A DNA stretch of 64,000 nucleotides from JAKFDI01 sp036676235 (GCA_036676235.1 JAKFDI010000014.1:1-64000), one strand, 5' to 3'. Positions 52,540 to 61,873 are shown, numbered from the stretch's first letter. The notes: generated from the sequence alone by a model not told the origin. Numbers and translations are program-made.

Positions 52540-52814
52540 TCGATCACCTCGCCGCGCAACAGGAACTTCGCCATGGCTGCGGAGCTGACGAAGCCGAACA
52601 GGGCGATCAGCAGCGCCGCCTCGAAATACATGCTGCTCGCAAAGCGGATGCCCAGCACCAGCGTCGCGAGCATGGCGACGACGTAGAGGAAGTCGAGCGC
52701 GAGCACCCGGTCCTGGGCCGTCGGCCCGCGCAGCAGCCGCACGAGCGTGAGCCCCATGCCGAGCGCATAGCAGAACAGCGTGAAGACGATCGCGCCCAGC
52801 AGCAGCTGGCTCAT
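52536..52814 (-). CDS. mnhF: Mrp/Pha-type cation:proton antiporter subunit F
   Basis: A 92-residue small membrane protein with three helices: LLLGAIVFTLFCYALGMGL, RVLALDFLYVVAMLATLVLG with conserved GPTAQDRVLALD, and ALLIALFGFVSSAAMAKFL. It overlaps both neighbours by 4 nt (ATGA). The subunit is part of the group-2 antiporter and is related to MbhB of membrane-bound hydrogenases. Confidence 0.93.
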   Translation of the reverse strand: MSQLLLGAIVFTLFCYALGMGLTLVRLLRGPTAQDRVLALDFLYVVAMLATLVLGIRFASSMYFEAALLIALFGFVSSAAMAKFLLRGEVIE

Positions 52815-53302
52815 TCAAAGATCTCCATCAGCGGCCGCTCGTAGCGCGCCTTGAAGTGCGCGACGAACTCGGCCTCGTCGGTCAGGTCCCACGCATGCAG
52901 CAGCACCGCGCTGCGGTCGAAGGCCAGCTCGGACCACACCGTGCCCGGCACGACGGTGGTGATGGTGGCGAGCGCCGCGAGCGCGCCCGGGTCACGCAGC
53001 TCGAGCGGGATGCGCACGAAGCGGCTGTTCGGATTGCGTCGGTCGAGCCGCAGCACGTCGGCCGCAACCTCGAGCGCCGACTTCACGACGTCGAAGCCGA
53101 CGGTGAAGACCAGCCGCACCAGCACCAGCGGACGGCGGATGCGCACCTGCCGCGGGCGCAGCGAGGCGGTGATCAGCGGAATGACGAGGCCGATCGCCAG
53201 GCCGAGCAGCACGTGCCCCAGCGCCAGCGTCTCGTGCAGCACCAGCCACAGCGCCCACAGGGCCGCCGAGAGCAAGGGCGCGGGCAGCAGACGCCGGATC
53301 AC
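52811..53302 (-). CDS. mnhE: Mrp/Pha-type cation:proton antiporter subunit E
   Basis: A 163-residue membrane protein: two N-terminal helices (PAPLLSAALWALWLVL, LGHVLLGLAIGLVIPLI), then the soluble MnhE segment (RLVFTVGFDVVKSALEVAAD, SRFVRIPLELRDPGALAALA, TVVPGTVWSELA, LLHAWDLTDEAEFV). GTG at 53302 is chosen because it overlaps the subunit D stop by 4 nt as elsewhere in this operon. Confidence 0.93.
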   Translation of the reverse strand: MIRRLLPAPLLSAALWALWLVLHETLALGHVLLGLAIGLVIPLITASLRPRQVRIRRPLVLVRLVFTVGFDVVKSALEVAADVLRLDRRNPNSRFVRIPLELRDPGALAALATITTVVPGTVWSELAFDRSAVLLHAWDLTDEAEFVAHFKARYERPLMEIFE

Positions 53303-55011
53303 CGCAGGCCTCCTTCGATCGGCAGCTTCTGCGCTGCGGGGGCGGGCACGGGGCGCGCGGACATGACCGTCGCGATGTACTGCGCGGGCTGGTGCAACGC
53401 GTCGGCCGCGGCGCGCGTGTAGTGCATCACCGGCTCGGCGCGCACAGTCAACGCCATGCAGGCGCCGACGAGCACGGCAACCGGCAGGCATTCGATGATG
53501 CGCAGGCGCGGCACCGGCCGGTCCTGCGGTGCCCAGAAGAAGCGGATGCCCGCCCGCGTGAGCGCCAGCATCGCCGCAAGACCCGAGACGATGAGCAGCG
53601 CGAACAGCACCCAGGCGCCCGGCGTCATCGGCGCAGCGGCCGACGGGCCGCCCAGGCCCATCGGATCGAGCAGCGCCGAGAGGATGCTCAGCTTGCCGAT
53701 GAAACCCGACAGCGGCGGCAAGCCGGCGATCAGCAGCGTGCAGGCGATGAAGCTCAAGCCCAGGAACGCCATGGCCGCGGGGATCGCCTTGCCGATCAGC
53801 GCCTCCTGGTCGTCATCGAGGTTGGTGTCCGACGCGCGTCTGAGCAGCTCGGCGGCAAAGGGCGGCGAATCGCCTTCGTCGTCGGGCAGGCGCACCTCTT
53901 CTTCGATCTGGCGCGAGCGCTCGATCAGTTCATTGAGCAGGAACAGCGCGGCCAGCGCCAGGCTCGAACTGAGCAGGTAGTACATCGCACCGGCCGTGAG
54001 CGCCGCCTGCCCGAAGCCGATGGCCGCGAGCAGCGTGCCCGACGACACGATGATGGAAAAGCCCGCGAGCCGCCCGAGATGCTGCGACGCCAGCACGCCG
54101 ATGGCGCCGAAAGCCAGCGTGGCCAGGCCGCCGACGACCAGCGCATCACCGCCGAAGAGTGCCGACGCGCCGGCGCCGCTGGAAAACAGCAGCGTCCACA
54201 AGCGCAGCACGGCGTACACGCCCACCTTGGTCATCAGCGCGAACAGCGCGGCCACCGGCGCGCTCGCCGCGGCATAGGCCGGCGCGAGCCAGAAGTTCAG
54301 CGGCCACATCGCCGCCTTCGCAAGAAACGCGATGGCGAGGATGGCGGCACCGGCGTGCATCAGTGCGCGGTCGTCGTCCTCGACCAGCGGAATCTTCTGC
54401 GCCAGATCGGCCATGTTCAGCGTGCCGGTGGCGCCGTAGAGCACCGCCACGCCGATCAGGAACAGCGACGAGGCCAGCAGGTTCACCGCGATGTAGTGCA
54501 GCCCCGCACTCACACGCGCGCGGCCCGATCCGTGCAGCAGCAAACCGTACGACGCAGCCAGCAGCACCTCGAAGAAGACGAAGAGGTTGAACAGGTCGGC
54601 GGTGAGGAAGGCACCGTTCAGACCCATGAGCTGGATCTGGAACAGCGGATGGAAGTGCACGCCGGCGCGGTCCCAGCGGGCCACGGCGAACAGCACCGAA
54701 GCGAGGCCGATAGCCGACGAGAGCAGCAGCATCATGGCCGACAGGCGGTCGACGGCGAGCACGATGCCGAAAGGCACCTCCCAGTTCGAGGGCAGGTACA
54801 CGCCGACGGCGCCGGCCGCGTCGTGCGAATCGACCCACAGCAGCAGCGTCACCGACACGGCCAGGCCGATGGCGCACGACAGCACGTTGATGCCGGCCTT
54901 CCAGACGCGGCGTGGCTCGCCGAGCAGCAGCATCAACGCCGCCGTCACCAGCGGCAGCAGGATCGGCGCCACGATCAAGTTCGGCATGAACGACTGCAGC
55001 AGCCCGTTCAC
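53299..55011 (-). CDS. mnhD: Mrp/Pha-type cation:proton antiporter subunit D
   Basis: A 570-residue NuoN/NuoM-like proton-translocating subunit with about 14 helices, including FNLFVFFEVLLAASYGLLLH and AAMWPLNFWLAPAYAAASAP, which hold the conserved Glu and Lys of the antiporter half-channel. A hydrophilic insert of about 60 residues (ERSRQIEEEVRLPDDEGDSP) lies near residue 385. GTG 55011 overlaps the subunit C stop by 4 nt. Confidence 0.94.
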   Translation of the reverse strand: MNGLLQSFMPNLIVAPILLPLVTAALMLLLGEPRRVWKAGINVLSCAIGLAVSVTLLLWVDSHDAAGAVGVYLPSNWEVPFGIVLAVDRLSAMMLLLSSAIGLASVLFAVARWDRAGVHFHPLFQIQLMGLNGAFLTADLFNLFVFFEVLLAASYGLLLHGSGRARVSAGLHYIAVNLLASSLFLIGVAVLYGATGTLNMADLAQKIPLVEDDDRALMHAGAAILAIAFLAKAAMWPLNFWLAPAYAAASAPVAALFALMTKVGVYAVLRLWTLLFSSGAGASALFGGDALVVGGLATLAFGAIGVLASQHLGRLAGFSIIVSSGTLLAAIGFGQAALTAGAMYYLLSSSLALAALFLLNELIERSRQIEEEVRLPDDEGDSPPFAAELLRRASDTNLDDDQEALIGKAIPAAMAFLGLSFIACTLLIAGLPPLSGFIGKLSILSALLDPMGLGGPSAAAPMTPGAWVLFALLIVSGLAAMLALTRAGIRFFWAPQDRPVPRLRIIECLPVAVLVGACMALTVRAEPVMHYTRAAADALHQPAQYIATVMSARPVPAPAAQKLPIEGGLR

Positions 55012-55352
55012 GATTCGGGCTCCGTGCCGTCCACGTGGTCGGTGCCGGTGAAGCCGCGCGAGGCGAGCAGCACCACGAGGAACAGCGCCGTCATCGCGAA
55101 GGAGATGACGATGGCGGTGAGCACCAGCGCCTGCGGCATCGGGTCGGTGTAGTGCAGCAGGTCCTGCGGCACGCCGGGCGCGATGATGGGTTCGCGGTCC
55201 ATCGACAGGCTGCCCATGCTGAAGATGAACAGGTTCACCGCATACGACAGCAGCGACAGGCCCATGATGACCTGGAAGGTGCGCGGGCGCAGGATGAGCC
55301 ACACGCCGGAGGCGCCGAGCACGCCGATGGCAAGCGCGATCACGGCTTCCAT
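55008..55352 (-). CDS. mnhC: Mrp/Pha-type cation:proton antiporter subunit C
   Basis: A 114-residue NuoK-like subunit with three helices (AVIALAIGVLGASGVWLIL, TFQVIMGLSLLSYAVNLFIF, ALVLTAIVISFAMTALFLV). The conserved GLSLLSYAVNLF matches the family. Its ATG overlaps the subunit A stop in TGATG. Confidence 0.94.
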   Translation of the reverse strand: MEAVIALAIGVLGASGVWLILRPRTFQVIMGLSLLSYAVNLFIFSMGSLSMDREPIIAPGVPQDLLHYTDPMPQALVLTAIVISFAMTALFLVVLLASRGFTGTDHVDGTEPES

Positions 55353-58258
55353 CAGACAGCCTCCTCGGGCGGCACCGGCTTGCGCCGCGCACGCACCGAC
55401 TGGTGGGCGAGCGCCGTGAGGATCAGCAGCGTCGCACCGACGACGACGGTGAATACGCCGGCGTCGAAGAAGGTGGCGCTGGGCAGGTGCAACTCGCCGA
55501 TCCAGGGCAGCTCGACGTGGGCGGTGTGCGTGGTGAGAAACGGATAGCCGAAGAACAGCGCGCCGAGCCCGGTGCCGACGGCGAGCAGCAGCCCGAAGGC
55601 CACCCAGCGGCGCGGGTTCAGGTCGATGTGCGCCTCGGCCCACTGCGTACCCGCCACCATGTACTGCACGGTCAGCGCGATCGCGACCACCAGCCCCGCG
55701 ACGAAGCCGCCGCCCGGCTGGTTGTGCCCGCGCAGGAAGAGATAGAAGGCGATGACGAAGGCGAGCGGCAATACCAGCCGCGCGAGCACGGCGGGCACCA
55801 TCATGTAGCCGAGTGCGGTGTCCACCGCCTTGCGCGGATTGACGAGGTCGGTGACGAGATCGGTGGGCAGGCCGCGCTGCTGAGTCGGCGGCTCGACGCT
55901 TTCGCTCTGCGGGCGAAAGCGCCGCAGCAGCGCGAACACCGTCAACCCGACGACGCCGAGCACGGTGATTTCACCCAGCGTGTCGAAGCTGCGGAAGTCG
56001 ACCAGCATCACGTTCACGACGTTGGTGCCGCCGCCCTCGGGCAGCGCGCGGCTCAGGAAGAAGGGCGAGATGCTCTGCGGCGCCGGCCGCGTGAGCATGG
56101 CGTAGGACAGCACGGCAAGGCCGGTGCCGGTGACGGCGGCAAGAATGAAGTCGCGCACGCGCCGGATGCGGGCGCGTACCGTGGCCAGGTCGCGCGCATA
56201 GACCTCGATGCGCTTGGGCAGCCAGCGCAGCCCGAGCAGGAACAGCACGGTGGTCACCACCTCCACCGTGAGTTGCGTGAGCGCGAGGTCGGGCGCGGAG
56301 AACCACACGAAGCTGAGCGCCGTGGCAACGCCGGCCACCGCCATCATCGTGAGCGCGGCGAGCCGGTGGTACTTGGCCTGGGCCGCGGCACCGATGGCGC
56401 AGACCATGCCGATGAGCCAGAACATCACGAACTCGGGCGAGGCCGGCACACGTTCGCGGTCGCCCCAGCTCACGCCCGGGCCCCACAGCGGCGCGGCGCC
56501 GGCCAGCAGCGCGAGAACGATCAGCCAGAACAGCTGCGCCTGCAGGCGCCGGGTGCCGAACAGGCGCAGCCCCGCGCGCGCCGCGAGATCGAGCCGCGCG
56601 AAGCCGGCAACGAACAGGCGCTCGCCGTCGAAATGACGGATCACCGGCGCGCGCTCGAAGCGCCCTTGGCGCAGCGCCCGGCGCAGCAGCAGGTAGCCGA
56701 GCGCGCCGCCGGCCATGGCGATCAGGCTCATCACCAGCGGCGCGTTGAAGCCGTGCCACACCGCCAGCGTGTACGACGGCAATTGCCCGCCGACCACTGG
56801 CCGCGCGGCGGCGGCGAGCGCCGGCCCGATGGAGATCATCGGCACCACGCCGATGACGATGCAGCACAGCACCAGCAGTTCGATCGGCACGCGCATCCAG
56901 CGCGCAGGCTCGTGCGGCGCACGCGGCAGGTCGGTGGCGACAGGGCCGAAGAACACGTCGTAGCCGAAGCGCAGCGAATACACCACGCCGAACACGCCGG
57001 CGAGCGTGGCCACCAGCGGCAGCGCCCACTCCACCCAGGGCAGCGACTCCATGTAGACCGTCTCGGCGAAGAACATCTCCTTCGAGAGAAAGCCGTTGAG
57101 CAGCGGCACGCCGGCCATGGCGCCGCTGGCCACCATCGCGAGCGTGCCGGTGATCGGCATGGCCTTGTAGAGGCCGCTCAGGCGGCGTATGTCGCGCGTG
57201 CCGGTTTCGTGGTCGATGATGCCGGCGGCCATGAACAGCGAGGCCTTGAAGGCCGCGTGGTTCATGATGTGGAAGACCGCGGCCACGGCGGCGACCTGGC
57301 TGTCCAGCCCCAGCAGCAGCGTGATGAGGCCGAGGTGGCTGATGGTCGAGTACGCGAGCAGCCCCTTCAGGTCGTGCTGGAACATCGCGGCGTAGGCGCC
57401 AAGCACGAGGGTGCAGGCGCCAGCACCGCCGACGATCCAGAACCACTGCTCGGTGCCGGCCATCACCGGCCACAGCCGCGCCAGCAGGAAGACGCCCGCC
57501 TTCACCATCGTCGCCGAATGCAGGTAGGCCGATACCGGCGTAGGCGCGGCCATCGCGCGCGGCAGCCAGAAGTGGAACGGGAACTGCGCGCTCTTGGTGA
57601 GCGCGCCCAGCAGCACCAGCACCAGCGTGGGCGTGTACAGCGCGTGGTCGCGGATCAGGTCGCCCGAGCCCAGCACCGCGTCAAGTTCGTAGCTGCCCAC
57701 GATATGGCCGATCAGCAGCACGCCCGCCAGCAGGCACAGCCCGCCGGTGCCGGTGACGGTGAGCGCCATGCGTGCGCCGCGGCGGGCGTCGGCGCGGTGG
57801 TGCCAGTAGCCGATCAGCAGGAAGGAGAACAGGCTCGTCAGCTCCCAGAACACGACCATCTGGATCAGGTTGCCCGACAGCACCACGCCCAGCATCGCGC
57901 CCATGAAGGCGAGAAAGAACGAGAAGAAGCGCGGCACCGGATCGGCCGGCGACATGTAGTAGCGCGCATACAGCGACACCAGCACGCCGATGACGGTGAT
58001 CAGCATGCCGAACATCCAGGCGAAGCCGTCGACGCGGATCAGCAGGTCGAGCCCGAGGCTGGGCAGCCACTCGATGCGCTCGCTGAGCATGCCGCCCTCG
58101 CGCACCTCGGGGAACAGCCACACGAGCTGCACGGCGCCCGCCAGCGCGACGAGCCCGGCCCACACGGCCGCGGCATTGCGCGCGTTCGCGGGCAGCAGTG
58201 CGGCGACCACGCTGCCGGCGAACGGCAGGGCGACCAACAGGGACAGGCTCCAGGGCAT
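55352..58258 (-). CDS. mnhA: Mrp/Pha-type cation:proton antiporter subunit A with fused B domain
   Basis: A 968-residue NuoL-like subunit. The first ~560 residues are the proton-pumping domain (VVFWELTSLFSFLLIGYWHH, KSAQFPFHFWLPRAMAAPTP, YLHSATMVKAG). The MbhE/DUF4040-like middle (SFVWFSAPDLALTQLTVEVV) follows, and the C terminus (residues ~830-960) is a MnhB domain (LFLRGHNQPGGGFVAGLVVA, IALTVQYMVAGT). The fusion of A and B is typical of group-2 Mrp/Pha systems. It is the first gene of the operon, divergent from aroQ. Confidence 0.95.
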   Translation of the reverse strand: MPWSLSLLVALPFAGSVVAALLPANARNAAAVWAGLVALAGAVQLVWLFPEVREGGMLSERIEWLPSLGLDLLIRVDGFAWMFGMLITVIGVLVSLYARYYMSPADPVPRFFSFFLAFMGAMLGVVLSGNLIQMVVFWELTSLFSFLLIGYWHHRADARRGARMALTVTGTGGLCLLAGVLLIGHIVGSYELDAVLGSGDLIRDHALYTPTLVLVLLGALTKSAQFPFHFWLPRAMAAPTPVSAYLHSATMVKAGVFLLARLWPVMAGTEQWFWIVGGAGACTLVLGAYAAMFQHDLKGLLAYSTISHLGLITLLLGLDSQVAAVAAVFHIMNHAAFKASLFMAAGIIDHETGTRDIRRLSGLYKAMPITGTLAMVASGAMAGVPLLNGFLSKEMFFAETVYMESLPWVEWALPLVATLAGVFGVVYSLRFGYDVFFGPVATDLPRAPHEPARWMRVPIELLVLCCIVIGVVPMISIGPALAAAARPVVGGQLPSYTLAVWHGFNAPLVMSLIAMAGGALGYLLLRRALRQGRFERAPVIRHFDGERLFVAGFARLDLAARAGLRLFGTRRLQAQLFWLIVLALLAGAAPLWGPGVSWGDRERVPASPEFVMFWLIGMVCAIGAAAQAKYHRLAALTMMAVAGVATALSFVWFSAPDLALTQLTVEVVTTVLFLLGLRWLPKRIEVYARDLATVRARIRRVRDFILAAVTGTGLAVLSYAMLTRPAPQSISPFFLSRALPEGGGTNVVNVMLVDFRSFDTLGEITVLGVVGLTVFALLRRFRPQSESVEPPTQQRGLPTDLVTDLVNPRKAVDTALGYMMVPAVLARLVLPLAFVIAFYLFLRGHNQPGGGFVAGLVVAIALTVQYMVAGTQWAEAHIDLNPRRWVAFGLLLAVGTGLGALFFGYPFLTTHTAHVELPWIGELHLPSATFFDAGVFTVVVGATLLILTALAHQSVRARRKPVPPEEAV

Positions 58259-58363
58259 GCGGGCGAGTCTAGCGGCGGGTCTTTCGCCGCCGCGGCCGCT
58301 CGCACGCCCGGCAACGCCGCGTTTACAGTGCTGGACCGCCCCGCCAACCTGCACGCCCGCGCC

Positions 58364-58801
58364 ATGAAGATCCTGCTGATGAACGGCCCCAACCTCAACC
58401 TGCTCGGCACGCGCCAGCCCGAGGTCTACGGCGCCACGACGCTGGCCGAGGTGGAAGCGGCGTTCCGCGCCCATGCCAAGACGCTGGGCGCCGAAGCGGA
58501 CTGCTTCCAGAGCAACCACGAGGGTGCGCTCGTCGACCGCGTGCATGCGGCGCGCGGCGACGGCACGGCGGCCATCGTCATCAACGCCGGCGCCTACACG
58601 CACACCAGCGTCGCGCTGCGCGATGCCTTCGCCGGCGTGGCGATCCCGTTCATCGAGGTGCACATCAGCAACGTGTACCGGCGCGAGCCGTTTCGCCATC
58701 ACTCCTATCTGTCGGACATCGCCGAGGGCGTGATCGTGGGTCTGGGCGTCATCGGCTACCGGCTGGCGCTGGAAGCAGCGGTCGAGCGCACCAGGCGTTG
58801 A
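58364..58801 (+). CDS. aroQ: 3-dehydroquinate dehydratase, type II
   Basis: Third step of the shikimate pathway, removing water from 3-dehydroquinate. The 145-residue protein carries MNGPNLNLLGTRQPEVYG at 6-23 with catalytic Tyr22, the active-site strand FQSNHEG, NAGAYTHTSVALRDA and EVHISNVYRREPFRHHS, with the catalytic His in the last or preceding segment. Length is normal. In many betaproteobacteria aroQ precedes accB/accC; here it is followed by a hydroxypyruvate-isomerase-like gene. Confidence 0.97.
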   Translation: MKILLMNGPNLNLLGTRQPEVYGATTLAEVEAAFRAHAKTLGAEADCFQSNHEGALVDRVHAARGDGTAAIVINAGAYTHTSVALRDAFAGVAIPFIEVHISNVYRREPFRHHSYLSDIAEGVIVGLGVIGYRLALEAAVERTRR

Positions 58802-58809
58802 GGCCGCGC

Positions 58810-59646
58810 ATGCCGCGCTTCGCCGCCAACCTCTCGCTGATGTATGGGGAGCATGCCTTCCTCGACCGCTTCGGCGCCGCGGCGGCGGACGGCTTCGATG
58901 CGGTCGAGTTTCTCTTCCCCTACGAGCACGCGCCGCGCGACATCGCCGCCGCGCTGCAGCGCCACGGGCTGGCGCAGGCGCTGTTCAACTTGCCGCCCGG
59001 CGACACGGCCGCCGGCGAGCGCGGCCTCGCGGCGCTGCCGGGGCGCGAGGAAGAATTCGCCGCCTCGCTGGGGCGGGCACTGCCCTACGCGCAGGCCACG
59101 GGCTGCCGGCGGCTGCATGTGATGGCGGGCATCGCGGCGCCGGGCAGCGACCGCGCGGCGATGCGTGCGGCCTACGTCGCCAACCTGCGCCGCGCCGCCA
59201 CGCGGGTGGCACCGCTGGGCATCACGCTGCTGATCGAGCCGATCAACACGCGCGACATGCCCGGCTACTTCCTCAACCGGCAGGGCGAGGCGCATGCCGT
59301 CGTCGCCGAAGTCGGCGCCGCCAACCTCGCAGTGCAGATGGACCTGTACCACTGCCAGATCATGGAGGGCGATCTGGCGGCAAAGCTGCGGCAGTTCATC
59401 ACCGGCCCTGACCACAAGGTCGGCCACATCCAGATCGCCGGCGTGCCCGACCGCCACGAGCCCGACAGCGGCGAAGTGCACTACCCGTTTCTCTTCGATC
59501 TGCTCGACGAACTCGGCTACACGGGCTTCGTCGGCTGCGAATACCACCCGCGCGCCGGCACCTCGGCCGGTCTCGGCTGGCTGCACCGCTGGTACGAGGC
59601 ACGGGGCGCCGCCGATGGCTATTCGACCCCGGGCAGACCCCTATAA
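58810..59646 (+). CDS. Hydroxypyruvate isomerase family TIM-barrel protein
   Basis: A 278-residue Hyi/OtnI family protein that interconverts hydroxypyruvate and tartronate semialdehyde or a related 2-oxo-tetronate. Key motifs: FAANLSLMYGEHAFLDRF, GFDAVEFLFPYEH, LLIEPINTRDMPGYFLN (metal Glu), QMDLYHCQIMEGDL, GHIQIAGVPDRHEPDSGE, FVGCEYHPRAGT. It is about 20 residues longer than E. coli Hyi. A TTG at 58798 overlapping the aroQ stop is an alternative start. Whether it acts on hydroxypyruvate cannot be told from context. Confidence 0.85.
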   Translation: MPRFAANLSLMYGEHAFLDRFGAAAADGFDAVEFLFPYEHAPRDIAAALQRHGLAQALFNLPPGDTAAGERGLAALPGREEEFAASLGRALPYAQATGCRRLHVMAGIAAPGSDRAAMRAAYVANLRRAATRVAPLGITLLIEPINTRDMPGYFLNRQGEAHAVVAEVGAANLAVQMDLYHCQIMEGDLAAKLRQFITGPDHKVGHIQIAGVPDRHEPDSGEVHYPFLFDLLDELGYTGFVGCEYHPRAGTSAGLGWLHRWYEARGAADGYSTPGRPL

Positions 59647-59647
59647 T
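59622..59647 (+). promoter_or_regulatory. Candidate promoter of the cytochrome gene
   Basis: A perfect -10 hexamer TATAAT at 59642-59647, unusual for this GC-rich DNA, overlaps the stop codon of the preceding gene. No clear -35 was found (a TTCGAC lies at 59622-59627 with 14 bp spacing), so activator dependence is possible. The start would be near 59654, about 70 bp before ATG 59725. Confidence 0.55.
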
Positions 59648-59724
59648 CGACAGGTTTTGCATAGTGCGTTGCCGCGCCCGAGCACGCGCCGCGTGCGCAC
59701 TTTCCACTGTCGTCAAGGACTGTT

Positions 59725-60609
59725 ATGAGCGACCCCAAGAGCACCCATGAAGAAGGGCCACACGAAGGCCCCATCAAGACACCCAAGCAGCTGGTGCTGG
59801 CCGTGTTCTTCGCCACCGTCGTGCCGATCGTGGTCATCATCATGCTGGCGACCTTCGTGACCAGCGGCTCCAGGCCGGCAGCGGGCAGCGATGCCATGAG
59901 CGACGAGAGCGTGGCGGCGCGTCTTCAGCCGGTCGGCACCGTCGAAGTGCGTGACCCGACCGACACCGCTTCGCTCAAGACCGGCGAGCAGGTCTTTGAC
60001 GCACAGTGCAGCGCTTGCCACACGGCGGGCGTGGCCGGCGCGCCGAAGATCGGCGACACCGCTGCCTGGGGTCCGCGTCTGGCGCAAGGATTCGAGGCGC
60101 TGGTGAACAGCGCGCTCAAGGGCAAGGGCGCAATGGGGCCGCAAGGCGGCGGCGATTTCAGCGACTTCGAGATCAGCCGCGCCGTGGCGCACATGGCGAA
60201 CCAGAGCGGCGGCAAGTTCGAGGAACCGAAGGCGCCGGGCGCAGGCACTTCGACCGCTGCGGCGGCACCAGCCGCGACGCCGGCGCCCGCTGCGCCCGCG
60301 CCTGCCACCGAAGCGCCGGCCCAGGTGGCTGCGGCGCCCGCTGCGGCCCCGGCTCCTGCTCCGGCTGCCGCCGCCGCGGTTCCCGCGCTCTACACCCAAT
60401 CCTGTGCCGTCTGCCACGGCACCGGTATCGCGGGCGCGCCCAAGCTCGGCGACAAGGCCGCCTGGGCGCCGCGCATTGCCACGGGCATGGAGGCCATGGT
60501 CACCACGGCCATCAAGGGCAAGGGCGCCATGCCGCCGCGCGGCGGCAGCAGCGCCAGCGATGCCGAGATCCGCGAAGTCGTGACCTACATGGTCAACGCA
60601 TCGAAGTAG
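59725..60609 (+). CDS. Membrane-anchored diheme cytochrome c
   Basis: A 294-residue cytochrome c5-like protein. Residues 1-22 are cytoplasmic, ~23-46 form an uncleaved membrane anchor (LVLAVFFATVVPIVVIIML), and two haem domains follow with CSACH (95-99) and CAVCH (227-231). Each has a downstream Met ligand in GKGAM. The two domains are 60 residues of near repeat (GVAGAPKIGDTAAWGPRLAQ against GIAGAPKLGDKAAWAPRIAT) joined by a long Ala/Pro linker (180-218). It is an electron carrier, probably in a terminal respiratory chain. A terminator follows. Confidence 0.92.
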   Translation: MSDPKSTHEEGPHEGPIKTPKQLVLAVFFATVVPIVVIIMLATFVTSGSRPAAGSDAMSDESVAARLQPVGTVEVRDPTDTASLKTGEQVFDAQCSACHTAGVAGAPKIGDTAAWGPRLAQGFEALVNSALKGKGAMGPQGGGDFSDFEISRAVAHMANQSGGKFEEPKAPGAGTSTAAAAPAATPAPAAPAPATEAPAQVAAAPAAAPAPAPAAAAAVPALYTQSCAVCHGTGIAGAPKLGDKAAWAPRIATGMEAMVTTAIKGKGAMPPRGGSSASDAEIREVVTYMVNASK

Positions 60610-60630
60610 GGCGCCCTCCGCCCCGCCTCG

Positions 60631-60655
60631 AGCCGACCTGCGGGTCGGCTTTTTC
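60631..60655 (+). terminator. Rho-independent terminator after the cytochrome gene
   Basis: AGCCGACC (60631-60638) and GGTCGGCT (60643-60650) form an 8-bp perfect stem with a TGCG loop, followed by TTTTC. It lies 21 bp after the cytochrome stop. Confidence 0.88.
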
Positions 60656-60755
60656 TTGGCCGCTGCATCCGGCGTCGCCCTTCCTGCGTACCCAGAGCTG
60701 CCCGGTGCCGATCGGCTCGGGCGTCTACTGCCGCAACCTCTGAAGGAGCATGAAG

Positions 60756-61301
60756 ATGCTGAAGACAACCCTCGCCCTGGCGGGCGTGGCCGTGCTGGCC
60801 GCCTGTGCGTCGCACGCGCCGAAGTCGCCGATGTCGATGCAACCCGACAACGCCATGCTGCCCGAGGCCGTGCGGGTGCCGGCCGGAACGCATCACCTGA
60901 TGACGGCTACCGGCGTCGGCGAGATCACCTACGAATGCCGCATGAAGAGCGGCATGGCCGGCCAGCATGAATGGGCGTTCGTCGCGCCGCAGGCCATGCT
61001 GTATTCCGACGATCGCCGGATGGTCGGGCGCTATTACGGCGGCCCCACCTGGGAGTCGACGGACGGCTCCAAGGTGACCGGCAAGCAGCTCGGCGCGGCG
61101 CCCGGCAGGCCGGGCAACATCGGACTGCAGTTGATCAAGGCCGACCCAGCCATGGGGAGCGGCGCCATGAGCGACGTGGGCTACATCCAGCGCCTCAACA
61201 CCAAGGGCGGCGTGGCCCCCGCGGCGGCCTGCAATGCGTCGACCCAGGGCGCGCGGCAGCAGGTGAAGTACGAAGCGGACTACGTGTTCTACCGGCGCTG
61301 A
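60756..61301 (+). CDS. DUF3455 family lipoprotein
   Basis: A 181-residue exported protein with lipobox LAACAS. The ATG at 60756 is preferred because AAGGAG lies seven bases upstream; the ATG six bases earlier would be only one base from it. DUF3455 signatures: GVGEITYECRMK, HEWAFVAPQAML, GRYYGGPTWESTDGSKVTGK and GYIQRLNTKGGVAPAAAC. The function is unknown. Its last 13 bp overlap the end of the convergent DUF2946 gene. Confidence 0.88.
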   Translation: MLKTTLALAGVAVLAACASHAPKSPMSMQPDNAMLPEAVRVPAGTHHLMTATGVGEITYECRMKSGMAGQHEWAFVAPQAMLYSDDRRMVGRYYGGPTWESTDGSKVTGKQLGAAPGRPGNIGLQLIKADPAMGSGAMSDVGYIQRLNTKGGVAPAAACNASTQGARQQVKYEADYVFYRR

Positions 61302-61873
61302 GGCGAACCCGCGCCGCCGTGCGATGCATCGACCTCGCCGGCCCGGCCGTCCTGCGCTGGGCTGAGCCGGTAGCCGAACCGTCCCGGCAGCTCGGCGAAC
61401 CGCACGTCGGCGGGCGTCCATTCGCCCTGCTCCACCGAGCGCGAGGCACGCTCCATGTCGAGCGTGTGCACGATGCCCAATCCGAGGTCGGTGACCAGGA
61501 AGAGCCGGCCGTGCTCGTCGATGCACGCCGACTCGACCTGCGCCGGCTGGCCGGCATGGCTGTGAACGCCCGCCGCGCCGCCGCCCTCGTCCAGGCGCCA
61601 GATCCAGGGTGCGGCCTCGAGCTCCACGTACACGCGCTGCGGCCCGTTCTGGAAGAACCAGCAGCCGGCTTCATCGGCAAGGTAGTTGCGGTGGATGAAG
61701 TCCTTCAGCTTGTCGTGCTCGATGCGGCTGCCCTTGATGGCCGGAAACGCTCCGGCGGCCTGCACCTGTTCATCGCGCAGGTACCAATCGCCGCGCGCGT
61801 CCAGCCCGAGCCAGCCGTAGCTGTAGGGCACGTTGGGCCATTTCTTCAGCGCGGCCTTGACGATCTCGTCCAT
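61289..61873 (-). CDS. DUF2946-family protein (putative)
   Basis: A 194-residue cytoplasmic-looking protein starting MDEIVKAALKKWPNVPYSYG, with WLGLDARGDWYLRDEQVQAA, CWFFQNGPQRVYVELEAAPW and HGRLFLVTDLGLGIV. I recall this pattern in Burkholderiales proteins annotated DUF2946, but the family name is from memory. There are no transmembrane segments. Its ATG overlaps the YheT-type gene stop (TGATG), so the two are co-translated. Confidence 0.7.
   Translation of the reverse strand: MDEIVKAALKKWPNVPYSYGWLGLDARGDWYLRDEQVQAAGAFPAIKGSRIEHDKLKDFIHRNYLADEAGCWFFQNGPQRVYVELEAAPWIWRLDEGGGAAGVHSHAGQPAQVESACIDEHGRLFLVTDLGLGIVHTLDMERASRSVEQGEWTPADVRFAELPGRFGYRLSPAQDGRAGEVDASHGGAGSPQRR

Noticed and set aside
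55403..58801. 1132-codon plus-strand open frame
   Set aside because: Antisense of mnhA with Gln/Arg/His bias; only its last 145 codons (aroQ) are real.
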